DNA of 33,569 bases, from the NCBI GenBank assembly GCA_934533005.1, contig CAKTBC010000009.1:1-33569 (forward strand), given 5' to 3'. Position numbers and translations under genes: made by a program. The notes below the pieces were generated by a model. It was not told the origin of the DNA. It saw nothing but the letters and a program-made list of their open reading frames with translations, and ran no database searches. Every line of letters starts with the position of its first letter. The stretch's first letter is position 1. The stretch comes from an uncultured Oscillospiraceae bacterium (GTDB lineage Bacteria; Bacillota; Clostridia; Oscillospirales; Oscillospiraceae). Of this stretch, positions 1 through 7,218 are shown one piece after another.

Positions 1-665
1 TTGCCGTCCGAGAGATCGACGAGCTCGTCGTTCAGGCGCACCATGCCCGCAACGCTCAGGGAGTTGGACATCGCGCCATAGATGAAATCGCCATCGGTGA
101 CGCCCTGCTCGTGCTCGATGACGGCTTTGTAGCTCTTGATGGTGGAGAGCGCGTTCAGCCCGCCGAGCACATACGCGAGATGGCCGAGCGTGCGCTTGAG
201 CTCCTGGTCGGTTTTGTAGCTCACCTCGGTGAAGGCGCCGAACGCTGCGATGTACGTGAAGAAGCCGACGCCGTCCATCTCGCCGACATCGTAGTGCAGC
301 GGCTTTCCGGCGAGGATCATCTCGGCAGCGCGCCCCGGCTGGCGCATCGGGAGGCCGAGCGTGTTCGCCACATCGTTCGCGGTGCCCATCGGGATATAGC
401 CGAGCTTTGGGCGCTTTTCCTCCGGCAGCGTCATGAGGCCCGCGATCGTGTCGGAGAGCGTGCCATCACCGCCGAGACAGACGAGCCGCTCATAGTTCGC
501 GGCGTTCTCCGCAACGATCTTTGACGCCGTCCCCGGCGCGGTCGTATAAAATACGGTCGGGCAGTAGCCGTTCACAGCGAACGTGGAAACCGCCGTGCCG
601 AGATTGAGATCGGACATCGACCGCCCGGCGGCGGGATTCACCAGCATCATTAAGGACTTGGCCAT
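1..665 (-). CDS. Diacylglycerol kinase/YegS-family lipid kinase, C-terminus cut off by the window edge
   Basis: About 221 N-terminal residues are visible. The protein opens with MAKSLMMLVNPAAGR, the NPxAG element that starts the DAGK catalytic domain, followed by LVCLGGDGTLSDT (nucleotide-binding GGDGT) and MGTANDVANTLGLP (the GTxNDxA motif). These three motifs in this order define the soluble bacterial diacylglycerol/sphingosine-kinase fold (YegS, DgkB, BmrU). Family members phosphorylate diacylglycerol or a related lipid at the inner membrane face with ATP. The start at 665 is chosen because GAGGT lies eight to nine bases upstream. The upstream region carries a duplicated AT-rich block and a palindromic repeat. 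The family is certain; the lipid substrate cannot be told. Confidence 0.9.
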   Translation of the reverse strand, partial: MAKSLMMLVNPAAGRSMSDLNLGTAVSTFAVNGYCPTVFYTTAPGTASKIVAENAANYERLVCLGGDGTLSDTIAGLMTLPEEKRPKLGYIPMGTANDVANTLGLPMRQPGRAAEMILAGKPLHYDVGEMDGVGFFTYIAAFGAFTEVSYKTDQELKRTLGHLAYVLGGLNALSTIKSYKAVIEHEQGVTDGDFIYGAMSNSLSVAGMVRLNDELVDLSDG

Positions 666-702
666 AGCATATACCTCGCAAAAGTTGTTCTTTTATGTGC
701 TC

Positions 703-733
703 GTAGGGGCGCCGCTTGCGACGCCCTTTCTAC
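703..733. repeat. Short imperfect palindrome, gtaggggcg type
   Basis: The sequence starts gtaggggcgcc and ends gacgccctttctac, so its ends fold back on each other. Its core matches the outer arm of the longer palindromes at 2353-2423 and 8713-8782, so it is probably a degenerate member of the same dispersed family. It lies in the leader of the lipid kinase gene. Confidence 0.5.
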
Positions 734-734
734 T

Positions 735-784
735 TATAATAATAGTATAATCTCTTTGAGTATAATAATAGTATAATCTCTTTG
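735..784. repeat. Tandem duplication of a 24-nt AT-rich element (26-nt period)
   Basis: Positions 735-758 and 761-784 are identical over 24 bases. On the minus strand each copy contains TATACT and TATTAT hexamers, so the unit could carry a -10 element for the lipid kinase gene, giving a duplicated promoter-like region. No convincing -35 partner was found. A related tataatataatagtata string recurs at 8651-8667, also beside palindromic repeats. Confidence 0.7.
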
Positions 785-801
785 CGAAATCTTTATAATA
801 G

Positions 802-832
802 AAAAACGATGCGGCAGGAATCTGCCGCATCG
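802..832 (-). terminator. Rho-independent terminator of rpsT
   Basis: An 11-bp perfect stem (807-817 with 822-832, loop GAAT on the plus strand) is followed on the minus strand by TTTTTC. It begins about 15 bases after the rpsT stop codon. Confidence 0.85.
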
Positions 833-846
833 TCCGGTTTTGAGGA

Positions 847-1113
847 TTATTCGCTCAGCGCGTTCATCTTGGAAGCCATGCTGGACTTCTTGCGAGCTGC
901 GTTGTTCTTGTGGAGCAGACCCTTGGACACCGCGCGGTCAACCGACTTGACAGCGGCTTTGTAGGCAGCCTCGGCGTTCTCCTTATTTCCTTCCGTCGCA
1001 GCGGCGTCAAACTTTTTGATCGTGGTCTTGAGCTCAGACTTGTCCGCCTTGTTGCGCTCGGCGCGAACACGGGAGACGAGAACCCTCTTGGCCGAAGACT
1101 TGATGTTGGCCAT
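847..1113 (-). CDS. rpsT: 30S ribosomal protein S20
   Basis: The 88-residue protein begins MANIKSSAKRVLVSRVRAER and has the lysine- and alanine-rich helical layout of S20, including the K-rich KNNAARKKSSMASKMNAL tail. S20 binds 16S rRNA early in small-subunit assembly. Length equals the usual size of the family. GGAGGAGGTGG lies just upstream of the ATG at 1113. The gene is monocistronic, with its own consensus promoter at 1171-1199 and a terminator right after the stop. It is divergent from gpr, a neighbour arrangement often seen in Firmicutes. Confidence 0.98.
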   Translation of the reverse strand: MANIKSSAKRVLVSRVRAERNKADKSELKTTIKKFDAAATEGNKENAEAAYKAAVKSVDRAVSKGLLHKNNAARKKSSMASKMNALSE

Positions 1114-1170
1114 TCTTTAGCCACCTCCTCCATTCAATACTCCTGCGGATCGACGAACCCGCGTTTTGAT

Positions 1171-1199
1171 ATTATAAAGGAGGATTCCTGATTTTGCAA
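1171..1199 (-). promoter_or_regulatory. Sigma-A type promoter of rpsT
   Basis: On the minus strand TTGCAA (1194-1199) is separated by exactly 17 bases from TATAAT (1171-1176). It lies about 60 bases upstream of the rpsT start codon. Confidence 0.8.
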
Positions 1200-1230
1200 G
1201 CACTTTTTTCGTTTTCTCTGCAAAAATTTT

Positions 1231-1259
1231 GCATACTTTTGTGCCTCTTTCAAATACTG
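1231..1259 (+). promoter_or_regulatory. Possible forespore sigma-factor promoter of gpr
   Basis: GCATA fits the sigma-G -35 pattern, and 17 bases later aATACTg partly matches the CATACTA-like -10. In Bacillus gpr is read by sigma-F and sigma-G, so a forespore promoter is expected here, but the -10 match is imperfect and this stays a weak call. Confidence 0.3.
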
Positions 1260-1290
1260 ACCACAAGATATGGCACAGGAGGAAAATCTT

Positions 1291-2169
1291 TTGAAAAAAT
1301 CTTTCCGAACCGACCTCGCGTGCGAGTCGCGCGACGTATGGACAAGAACCCGCGGCGCCGATCTCGAGGGCGTCTCGGCGCAGTCAGAGACGCGCGACGG
1401 TCTCGGCGTCGAAACCGTGGAGATATTGGACGAGGAAGCATCAAAAGAATTATGTAAACCAATCGGACGCTACACCACCATCTCGCTCGACGCTCTTGTC
1501 CGGCGCGAGGAGGATGCCTTCCGCCGCGCCTGCGGCGTGCTCGCGCGCGAGATCCGCACGCAGCTTTCTATGGAGCCGGACGAGAGCGTGCTCGTCGTCG
1601 GGCTCGGCAACCCGGATATTACGCCGGACGCCATTGGGCCGCTCACGGCGGAATGCGTGCTTGTCACGCGCCATTTGAAATCGCGCCTGCCGGAGGAGTT
1701 TGCTTCGTTCCGCCCCGTGAGCGTTTTCCGTACCGGTGTGCTCGGCACGACCGGCATCGAGAGCGCGGCGCTCGTCCGCGGCGTCGTGTCGCTTGTCCGA
1801 CCGGACAGGGTGATCGCGGTGGACGCGCTTTGCGCGCGGGAGGCCGCGCGCCTCTGTCGCGCGGCGCAGGTGACGAACGCCGGCGTTGTTCCTGGCTCCG
1901 GTGTCGGCAACGCGCGCAGCGCTCTTACGGAAGAGACGCTCGGCGTCCCGGTCGTCGCTGTCGGCGTGCCGACGGTCGTTGATGCGCGCACGCTCTGCGC
2001 CGACCTATGCGGCGCGGAGACTGTTCTCCCGGAGGATACGGAGCTCTTCGTTACGCCGCGGGATATCGACAGCCGCGTGCGCGACAGCGCCCGCCTCGTC
2101 GGCTATTCGATCAATCTTGCGCTGCACGATGCGCTGACGATCGAGGATGTCGATATGTTTCTCGCCTGA
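1291..2169 (+). CDS. gpr: GPR endopeptidase (spore germination protease)
   Basis: The product degrades small acid-soluble spore proteins when a spore germinates. Recognisable blocks are FRTDLACESR at the N-terminus, VVGLGNPDITPDAIGPL, VTRHL, the VIAVDAL segment, and PGSGVGNARSALTEETLGVP followed by VAVGVPTVVDA. These match the Gpr family along its length; about 292 residues is somewhat shorter than the Bacillus enzyme of about 370, as in many Clostridia. I place the start at TTG 1291 because AGGAGG (1277-1282) sits eight bases upstream and the protein then begins MKKSFRTDLA. An in-frame ATG at 1270 has no ribosome binding site. Synthesis as a zymogen is expected; the exact processing site is not evident. 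The gene indicates a spore-forming host. Confidence 0.95.
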   Translation: MKKSFRTDLACESRDVWTRTRGADLEGVSAQSETRDGLGVETVEILDEEASKELCKPIGRYTTISLDALVRREEDAFRRACGVLAREIRTQLSMEPDESVLVVGLGNPDITPDAIGPLTAECVLVTRHLKSRLPEEFASFRPVSVFRTGVLGTTGIESAALVRGVVSLVRPDRVIAVDALCAREAARLCRAAQVTNAGVVPGSGVGNARSALTEETLGVPVVAVGVPTVVDARTLCADLCGAETVLPEDTELFVTPRDIDSRVRDSARLVGYSINLALHDALTIEDVDMFLA

Positions 2170-2179
2170 GCTGGATCAA

Positions 2180-2195
2180 TGTTTCACGTGAAACA
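2180..2195. promoter_or_regulatory. parS: parS site 1 (ParB binding and loading site)
   Basis: TGTTTCACGTGAAACA is a perfect 16-bp palindrome identical to the Bacillus subtilis parS consensus. It lies just after the gpr stop and upstream of parA-parB. Confidence 0.97.
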
Positions 2196-2224
2196 TGGTT
2201 TGCCGGCAAAAGCCGTCTCGACAG

Positions 2225-2240
2225 CGTTTCACGTGAAACA
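2225..2240. promoter_or_regulatory. parS: parS site 2
   Basis: CGTTTCACGTGAAACA differs from the consensus only in the first base. It starts 45 bases after site 1. Confidence 0.93.
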
Positions 2241-2268
2241 ATGCCTGCCGCAGAAAAGCGCCGTAAAA

Positions 2269-2284
2269 TGTTTCACGTGAAACA
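2269..2284. promoter_or_regulatory. parS: parS site 3, abutting the parA promoter
   Basis: TGTTTCACGTGAAACA is again a perfect consensus site, 44 bases after site 2. It ends one base before the -35 hexamer of the parA promoter, so ParB bound here would contact RNA polymerase territory and could autoregulate the operon. Confidence 0.97.
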
Positions 2285-2285
2285 G

Positions 2286-2314
2286 TTGCAAAATGAGGAA
2301 CGCATCATTATAAT
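2286..2314 (+). promoter_or_regulatory. Sigma-A type promoter of the parA-parB-serS run
   Basis: TTGCAA (2286-2291), a 17-base spacer and TATAAT (2309-2314). It leaves a leader of about 140 bases that contains the palindrome at 2353-2423. Confidence 0.8.
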
Positions 2315-2352
2315 AAACGATGCTAAGAAAACAGAGACGAAAATCCGGCATT

Positions 2353-2423
2353 GGGAGGAGTAGAACCCCTCCCCTACAGGAGAAAGAATCATCGGACCGT
2401 AGGGGCGGGGCTCTGCTCCACCC
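2353..2423. repeat. Dispersed palindromic repeat, family A, in the parA leader
   Basis: Two 25-base arms (2353-2377 and 2399-2423) are imperfect inverted copies around a 21-base loop. The right arm begins gtaggggcggggctctgctc, which recurs almost exactly at 8758-8782, where the left arm is also present. The element is intergenic in both places. Confidence 0.8.
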
Positions 2424-2460
2424 GTGCTGGACTTCGAGAGACACAAAAGGGGGCAAAGAA

Positions 2461-3216
2461 ATGGGCAAAGTGATCGCCGTCGCCAACCAGAAGGGTGGCG
2501 TCGGCAAAACGACAACGAGCGTAAATCTCACGGCAGCGCTGGCGAGACTCGGCAAAAAGACGCTGCTCGTGGACTTCGACCCGCAGGGCAACAGCACGTC
2601 CGGCATGGGCGTATCCAAGCGCAGCAACCCCACGGCGTATGACGTCGTAATGGGCAGCGCGAGTGCGGAGGACGCGGTCATCCGACTGCCGTACGGCTGG
2701 GTGCTGCCGTCGAACACCGACCTTTCGGGCGCGGAAGTCGAACTCGCCAACGTGGAACGGCGCGAATACCGCCTGCGCGAGGCCATCGACAGCATCCGGG
2801 ACGACTTCGACTACATATTTATTGATTGTCCGCCGTCGCTGGGCATTCTGACGCTCAACGCCTTCACCGCGGCGGACAGCCTGCTCGTGCCGCTGCAATG
2901 CGAGTATTACGCGATGGAGGGCGTGGCCGATCTCACGACCTCGGTGAAGATCGCGAACCGGCGGCTGAACAAAAATCTCTATATTGAGGGTATACTGCTC
3001 ACGATGTATGATAACCGCCTGAACTTCTCCACGCAGGTGGCCGAGGAGCTGCGGCGGTATTTCGGCGCGCGGGTGTACGATACGGTCATCCCGCGCAACG
3101 TCCGTCTGGCCGAGGCGCCGAGCCATGGCCGCCCGATCACAGAGTACGACGCCGGATCGAAAGGCGCGCGGGCGTATCTCGCCGCCGCTGAGGAATTTTT
3201 GCAGAGGCAGGGATGA
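2461..3216 (+). CDS. parA: Chromosome partitioning ATPase ParA (Soj)
   Basis: The 251-residue protein carries the deviant Walker A motif KGGVGKTT (residues 11-18), the A' motif LLVDFDPQGN (35-44) and the Walker B stretch YIFIDCPPSLG. The switch region VPLQCEYYAMEG and the RLAEAPSHGRPI block near the end are typical of ParA/Soj. The ATPase binds DNA as an ATP dimer and is stimulated by ParB to segregate origins and, in Bacillus, to influence DnaA and sporulation. The start at 2461 is preferred because AAGGGGG precedes it and Walker A then sits at the usual distance; a longer frame to 2320 would read through the palindromic repeat. The stop overlaps parB by four bases, implying coupled translation. 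Confidence 0.97.
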   Translation: MGKVIAVANQKGGVGKTTTSVNLTAALARLGKKTLLVDFDPQGNSTSGMGVSKRSNPTAYDVVMGSASAEDAVIRLPYGWVLPSNTDLSGAEVELANVERREYRLREAIDSIRDDFDYIFIDCPPSLGILTLNAFTAADSLLVPLQCEYYAMEGVADLTTSVKIANRRLNKNLYIEGILLTMYDNRLNFSTQVAEELRRYFGARVYDTVIPRNVRLAEAPSHGRPITEYDAGSKGARAYLAAAEEFLQRQG

Positions 3217-4106
3217 AGATGGCAAAAGAAAAGACATCACGGCTCGGAACGGGGCTTTCCGCCCTGTTCGGCGAGGAGGAAAACGTCCTCGAAAACGAAA
3301 CGGTGCAGACCCTGCCGATCTCGCGGGTCGAGCCGCGCAAGGATCAGCCGCGCCGGGAGTTTGACCCGGAGGCGATCGAGGAACTGGCGGCGTCCATCCG
3401 CGAGTACGGGCTCATCCAGCCCATCACGGTGCGCCCGCTGGACAAAGGGTACTATCAGATCATCGCCGGCGAGCGCCGGTGGCGCGCCTCCCGTGCCGCG
3501 GGGCTCAAGGAAGTGCCGGTGCGCATTTTAGAGGCGGATGACAAGCTCGCCATGGAGCTCGCGCTCGTGGAGAACCTGCAGCGCGAAGACCTGAACCCCA
3601 TGGAAGAGGCCGCGGGTTATAAAAAGCTCATGGACGACTACGGTCTCACGCAGGAACAGGTCGCCTCGCGCGTGCAGAAGTCGCGCCCCGCGGTCACGAA
3701 CGCGCTGCGGCTTTTATCGCTCGGCGAAACGCTGCAAAAGAAGGTCTCCGCCGGAAAGCTCTCCGCCGGGCACGCACGCGCCCTTCTGCCGCTCAGGACC
3801 GAGGAACTGCGCGAAAAGGCCGCCGCGGAGGTGGAATCGCGCGGCTTGAGCGTCCGGCAGACGGAAACGCTCGTCGCTTCCCTGCTCCGTCAGGCAGAGC
3901 AGCCGGAAAAGGAAGAGAAAAAGCCGCCGGTCGTGGACTACGTCCGCGAGGCGGAAAAAGCGCTCAGCGACGCGCTGGGCCGCGGCGTGAAGTTCCAGGG
4001 CGGACAGAAAAAGGGCCGTATCGCGCTGGAGTTTTATTCCGCAGACGACCGCGAGGCGCTCATGGAAGCGCTGAAGCATATGGACAAGCCCTGGAAAAAG
4101 AAATAA
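3213..4106 (+). CDS. parB: Chromosome partitioning protein ParB (Spo0J)
   Basis: ParB clamps onto DNA at parS and spreads using CTP. In this 297-residue protein a short N-terminal segment with LGTGLSALFG (ParA-contact type) precedes the ParB/sulfiredoxin-like domain, which has the CTP-binding GERRWRA motif at residues 86-92 and the ENLQREDLNPMEEA motif. A helix-turn-helix follows (LTQEQVASRVQKSRPAV, about 144-160). A charged linker leads to a short C-terminal dimerisation domain ending DKPWKKK. The ATG at 3213 overlaps parA; an internal ATG at 3219 is an equally possible start. Three matching parS sites lie 0.9 kb upstream, so protein and target are encoded together. Confidence 0.97.
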   Translation: MKMAKEKTSRLGTGLSALFGEEENVLENETVQTLPISRVEPRKDQPRREFDPEAIEELAASIREYGLIQPITVRPLDKGYYQIIAGERRWRASRAAGLKEVPVRILEADDKLAMELALVENLQREDLNPMEEAAGYKKLMDDYGLTQEQVASRVQKSRPAVTNALRLLSLGETLQKKVSAGKLSAGHARALLPLRTEELREKAAAEVESRGLSVRQTETLVASLLRQAEQPEKEEKKPPVVDYVREAEKALSDALGRGVKFQGGQKKGRIALEFYSADDREALMEALKHMDKPWKKK

Positions 4107-4124
4107 TTTTGAGGAGAATATATC

Positions 4125-5426
4125 ATGCTGGACATTCGTTTTATTCGTGAGAACCCGGAGCTCGTGCGCGAAAACATCCGCAAGAAGTTTCAGGATAAGA
4201 AGCTCCCCCTCGTCGACGAGGTGCTGGAGCTCGACGAAAAGCTGCGCGCGGCGAAGACCGAGGCCAACGAGCTCCGCGCCAACCGCAACGCCCTTTCCAA
4301 GAAGATCGGCATGCTGATGGGTCAGGCGAAGAAGGACCCCTCCAAGCTCGAGGAGGCCGAGAGCGTCAAGGCCGAGGTCGCGCGCGAGGCCGCGCGTCTT
4401 GCCGAGCTCGAAAAGCTTGAGCCGGAATGCGAGGCCGAGCTCAAAGAACGCATGATGGTCATCCCGCAGATGATCGACCCGAGCGTCCCCATCGGCCCGG
4501 ACGACAGCTGCAACGTCGAGGTACAGCGCTTCGGCGAGGCGACCGTCCCCGATTTTGAAATTCCCTATCACACCGAGATCATGGAGAGCTTCAACGGCGT
4601 CGATCTGGACGCGGCGCGCCGCGTCTCCGGCAACGGCTTCTACTATCTTCGCGGCGATATTGCCCGCCTGCACTCCGCGGTGCTCGCGTATGCGCGCGAT
4701 TTCATGATCGACAAGGGCTTTGTCTACTACATCCCCCCGTACATGATCCACGGCGACGTGGTGCAGGGCGTCATGTCCCAGACCGATATGGACGCCATGA
4801 TGTACAAGATCGAGGGCGAGGATCTCTATCTCATCGGCACGAGCGAGCACTCCATGATCGGCTCGTTCATCGACCGCATCGTCCCGGAGAAGGAGCTCCC
4901 CATCACCTATACGAGCTATTCACCGTGCTTCCGCAAGGAAAAGGGTGCGCACGGCATCGAGGAGCGCGGCGTCTACCGCATCCACCAGTTTGAGAAGCAG
5001 GAGATGATCGTCGTCTGCAAGCCCGAGGAGAGCATGGAGTGGTACGAGAAAATGTGGCGCTACAGCGTGGAGCTGTTCCGCTCGCTCGAGATCCCGGTGC
5101 GTCAGCTCGAATGCTGCTCCGGCGACCTCGCCGATCTCAAGGTGAAGAGCTGCGATATCGAGGCGTGGAGCCCGCGCCAGCAGAAGTACTTTGAGGTATG
5201 CTCCTGCTCGAATCTCGGCGACGCGCAGGCGCGCCGCCTGAAGATCCGCGTCCGCGGCGAGGACGGCAAGCTCTATCTTGCGCACACGCTCAACAATACC
5301 GTCGTCGCGCCTCCGCGCATGCTCATCGCGTTCCTGGAGAACCACCTGCACGCCGACGGCAGCGTCGATATCCCCGAGGTGCTGCGTCCGTACATGGGCG
5401 GCAAGGATCATCTCGAAAAGAAGTAA
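4125..5426 (+). CDS. serS: Seryl-tRNA synthetase
   Basis: This class II synthetase charges tRNA-Ser (and tRNA-Sec if present) with serine. The 433-residue protein starts MLDIRFIRENPELVRENIRKK and has the long antiparallel coiled-coil arm (about residues 10-105) that grips the tRNA. The catalytic core shows TSEHSMIGSF, motif 2 FRKEKGAHGIEERGVYR followed by IHQFEKQE, and a motif 3 region reading NNTVVAPPRMLIAFLEN rather than the textbook NGSGLAVGR form. I have the impression that this motif-3 variant is shared by clostridial SerRS, and the other motifs are intact, so the enzyme is presumed active. GAGGAGA lies upstream of the ATG. It follows parB by 18 bases, and no terminator separates them. 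Confidence 0.96.
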   Translation: MLDIRFIRENPELVRENIRKKFQDKKLPLVDEVLELDEKLRAAKTEANELRANRNALSKKIGMLMGQAKKDPSKLEEAESVKAEVAREAARLAELEKLEPECEAELKERMMVIPQMIDPSVPIGPDDSCNVEVQRFGEATVPDFEIPYHTEIMESFNGVDLDAARRVSGNGFYYLRGDIARLHSAVLAYARDFMIDKGFVYYIPPYMIHGDVVQGVMSQTDMDAMMYKIEGEDLYLIGTSEHSMIGSFIDRIVPEKELPITYTSYSPCFRKEKGAHGIEERGVYRIHQFEKQEMIVVCKPEESMEWYEKMWRYSVELFRSLEIPVRQLECCSGDLADLKVKSCDIEAWSPRQQKYFEVCSCSNLGDAQARRLKIRVRGEDGKLYLAHTLNNTVVAPPRMLIAFLENHLHADGSVDIPEVLRPYMGGKDHLEKK

Positions 5427-5453
5427 AACGTAAAATTCCAACGGGAACAACCA

Positions 5454-6281
5454 ATGGAAAACACCGTTCGTATCCGTATTCTGCGCTGCGGAACGATGAC
5501 TCCCCCGGCGGCAGCGTATCCGGGCGTGCCGAAGCGGTACGTCCGGCGCGGCCGCGTCGAGCTGCCGGTGAGCGCGTTTCTCATCGAGGTGCCGGAGCAT
5601 AAGCCGGTGCTCGTCGATACCGGCTGGGGACGCGCGATCAGCCCCGCGGGCGTATACGACCACGCCGCGGCGCGCGCGAAGCTCCCGCCGCGGCTTTGCG
5701 CCTACTGGCAGCCCGTCACGCCGCCGGGGTGGAGCGTGCGCGAGCAGCTGGAAAAGCTCGGCCTCTCCCCTGCCGATTTGGAAACGGTACTGCTCACGTC
5801 GCTGGAGCCGGATCATGTTGCGGGTGTGGATGAGGTGAGCGCCGCGCCCCGTATCGAGCTGCCGGAGCAGGAAAAGTACTGGACGCCGCGCACCGTGTAC
5901 GCGCTGCGCCAGCCGCGCTCGCTCTGGGAGCATTTGCCGATCCGGCCGTTTTATTACCGCGGCGTGCCGGACGGGCCGTTCCGCCGGACATGGGATCTCC
6001 TCGGCGACGGGAGCATCCTCTGCATCAGCACCCCGGGATATACGGAGGGTGCGTGCGTCCTGCGCGTGAACTCGCCGAGCGGAAAGCATGTGCTCGTGCA
6101 GTCTTCCATCGCCGTATGCCGGGACATGCTCGGCACGGAAAACGTGCCGCTCGCGGGCTTCAACCGTGAATTTCAAAAGCGCTCGCTCGCGTGGCTTTCG
6201 GACGCGAGCCGCGAGGCGAACTGCGCCGCCGTCCTCTTCGGGCATGACCCGGAGGAAGCGCCGCGCGTGATCGAATTTTGA
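5454..6281 (+). CDS. MBL-fold protein, lactonase-like, with most metal ligands replaced
   Basis: The 275-residue protein has the overall order of the AHL-lactonase-like metallo-beta-lactamase fold: an N-terminal sandwich strand ending PVLVDTGWG (51-59), the TVLLTSLEPDHVAGV block (111-125), ISTPGYTEG (191-199) and LFGHD (251-255). In active members the second block is HxHxDH; here it reads S-L-E-P-D-H, so the first two histidines are serine and glutamate. The PGH histidine is tyrosine 196, and the usual GD aspartate region reads LVQSSIA. Only D120, H121 and H254 remain. This suggests a lost or changed metal centre rather than a working hydrolase. It sits between serS and gtrA in one run with short gaps. 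Function unknown. Confidence 0.75.
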   Translation: MENTVRIRILRCGTMTPPAAAYPGVPKRYVRRGRVELPVSAFLIEVPEHKPVLVDTGWGRAISPAGVYDHAAARAKLPPRLCAYWQPVTPPGWSVREQLEKLGLSPADLETVLLTSLEPDHVAGVDEVSAAPRIELPEQEKYWTPRTVYALRQPRSLWEHLPIRPFYYRGVPDGPFRRTWDLLGDGSILCISTPGYTEGACVLRVNSPSGKHVLVQSSIAVCRDMLGTENVPLAGFNREFQKRSLAWLSDASREANCAAVLFGHDPEEAPRVIEF

Positions 6282-6290
6282 GGTGACAAT

Positions 6291-6713
6291 GTGAAAGAAA
6301 AGCTGAAGGCTCTCTATGAAAAATACAAGGATCTCGTCCCCTACGTGTTCTTCGGCGTGCTGACGACGGTCGTAAACTATGTCTCCTACTGGCTGTTCGC
6401 GCATCCGCTCGGCTGCGGCACGGTGGTCAGCACCGCCGTCGCGTGGCTTTTGAGCGTGCTGTTCGCCTATGTGACGAACCGCCGCTGGGTGTTCCACAGC
6501 GAGGCAAAGGGCGCGAGCGAGATCGGCAAGGAATTTGCAGCGTTTTTCAGCGCCCGCCTGGGGACGGGGCTTTTGGATATGCTCATCATGTACCTGTGCG
6601 TCGATCTCCTCGGCTGGAACGACATGGTCATGAAGCTCGCCTCGAACGTCATCGTGGTCATTCTCAACTACATTCTGAGCAAGTTCTTCATCTTCAAGAA
6701 AAAAGAAAAATGA
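6291..6713 (+). CDS. GtrA-family membrane protein
   Basis: The 140-residue protein has four hydrophobic segments (roughly residues 16-35, 45-65, 83-105 and 113-132) and the GtrA hallmarks: FFGVLTTVVNYVSYW at the start, AYVTNRRWVF after the second segment, and NYILSKFFIFKKK at the end. GtrA proteins are thought to help move or hold lipid-linked sugars (undecaprenyl-phosphate glucose type) for cell-surface glycosylation. The start is GTG 6291, preceded by GAGGTGAC; no ATG fits. It is the last gene of the run starting at parA. No glycosyltransferase partner lies beside it, so its substrate is unknown. Confidence 0.9.
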   Translation: MKEKLKALYEKYKDLVPYVFFGVLTTVVNYVSYWLFAHPLGCGTVVSTAVAWLLSVLFAYVTNRRWVFHSEAKGASEIGKEFAAFFSARLGTGLLDMLIMYLCVDLLGWNDMVMKLASNVIVVILNYILSKFFIFKKKEK

Positions 6714-6736
6714 GGCGCGAAAGCGCCGGAAAGCAA

Positions 6737-6766
6737 AAAAGCTCCATCCAAACGGATGGAGCTTTT
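6737..6766. terminator. Bidirectional terminator between gtrA and rpsI
   Basis: AAAAGCTCCATCC pairs perfectly with GGATGGAGCTTTT around an AAAC loop, giving an A-tract on one side and a T-tract on the other. It serves gtrA on the plus strand and rpsI on the minus strand. A small GAAA-capped hairpin (6714-6727) precedes it. Confidence 0.9.
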
Positions 6767-6787
6767 CGTATACAGTAGACCGGGTGA

Positions 6788-7198
6788 TCAGCGCTTGCTG
6801 AACTGCGGAGCGCGGCGGGCGGCCTTGAGACCGTACTTCTTACGCTCTTTCATGCGCGGATCGCGGGTGAGATAACCGGCGGCCTTGAGCGTGCCGCGGT
6901 AGTTCTCGTCGACCTTGAGCAGGGCGCGGGCGATGCCGTGACGGATCGCGCCGGCCTGGCCGGTCATGCCGCCGCCGGCGACGGTGGCTTCCACGTCAAA
7001 CTTCTCGACCGTCTCGGTGGCGGCGAGAGGCTGGCGGACGATGAGCTTCAGGGTCTCGAGACCGAAGTACTCGTCCAGCGTGCGGCCGTTGATGGTGATG
7101 CTGCCGGTGCCGTTGGGGATGAGGTGAACACGGGCGGTGGAGGATTTCCGACGGCCGGTGCCGTAAGCGTAGGGACGCTTGCTCTGATAGGTAGCCAT
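6788..7198 (-). CDS. rpsI: 30S ribosomal protein S9
   Basis: The 136-residue protein reads YGTGRRKSSTARVHL near the start, GGGMTGQAGAIRHGIARAL in the middle and RDPRMKERKKYGLKAARRAP before the terminal FSKR. These are the canonical S9 blocks; the C-terminal basic tail reaches the P-site tRNA in the ribosome. GGAAAGGAGGAAAT stands upstream of the ATG. It follows rplM by 20 bases, forming the universally conserved rplM-rpsI operon, read from the promoter at 7732-7760. Confidence 0.98.
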   Translation of the reverse strand: MATYQSKRPYAYGTGRRKSSTARVHLIPNGTGSITINGRTLDEYFGLETLKLIVRQPLAATETVEKFDVEATVAGGGMTGQAGAIRHGIARALLKVDENYRGTLKAAGYLTRDPRMKERKKYGLKAARRAPQFSKR

Positions 7199-7218
7199 TC
7201 TAAAATTTCCTCCTTTCC

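Noticed and set aside
735..784. Start of a CRISPR-like array
   Set aside because: Only two copies with a 2-base gap and no spacers; it is a plain tandem duplication.
2007..2363. 118-codon plus-strand frame over the gpr end and the parS sites
   Set aside because: The stretch is explained by the gpr C-terminus and three parS palindromes; the frame has no ribosome binding site.
2389..3240. 283-codon minus-strand open frame opposite parA
   Set aside because: parA is unambiguous on the plus strand; the antisense frame shows no family features.
4920..6497. 525-codon minus-strand open frame across serS and the MBL-fold gene
   Set aside because: It is a shadow of two well-supported genes, has no ribosome binding site and no recognisable motif.
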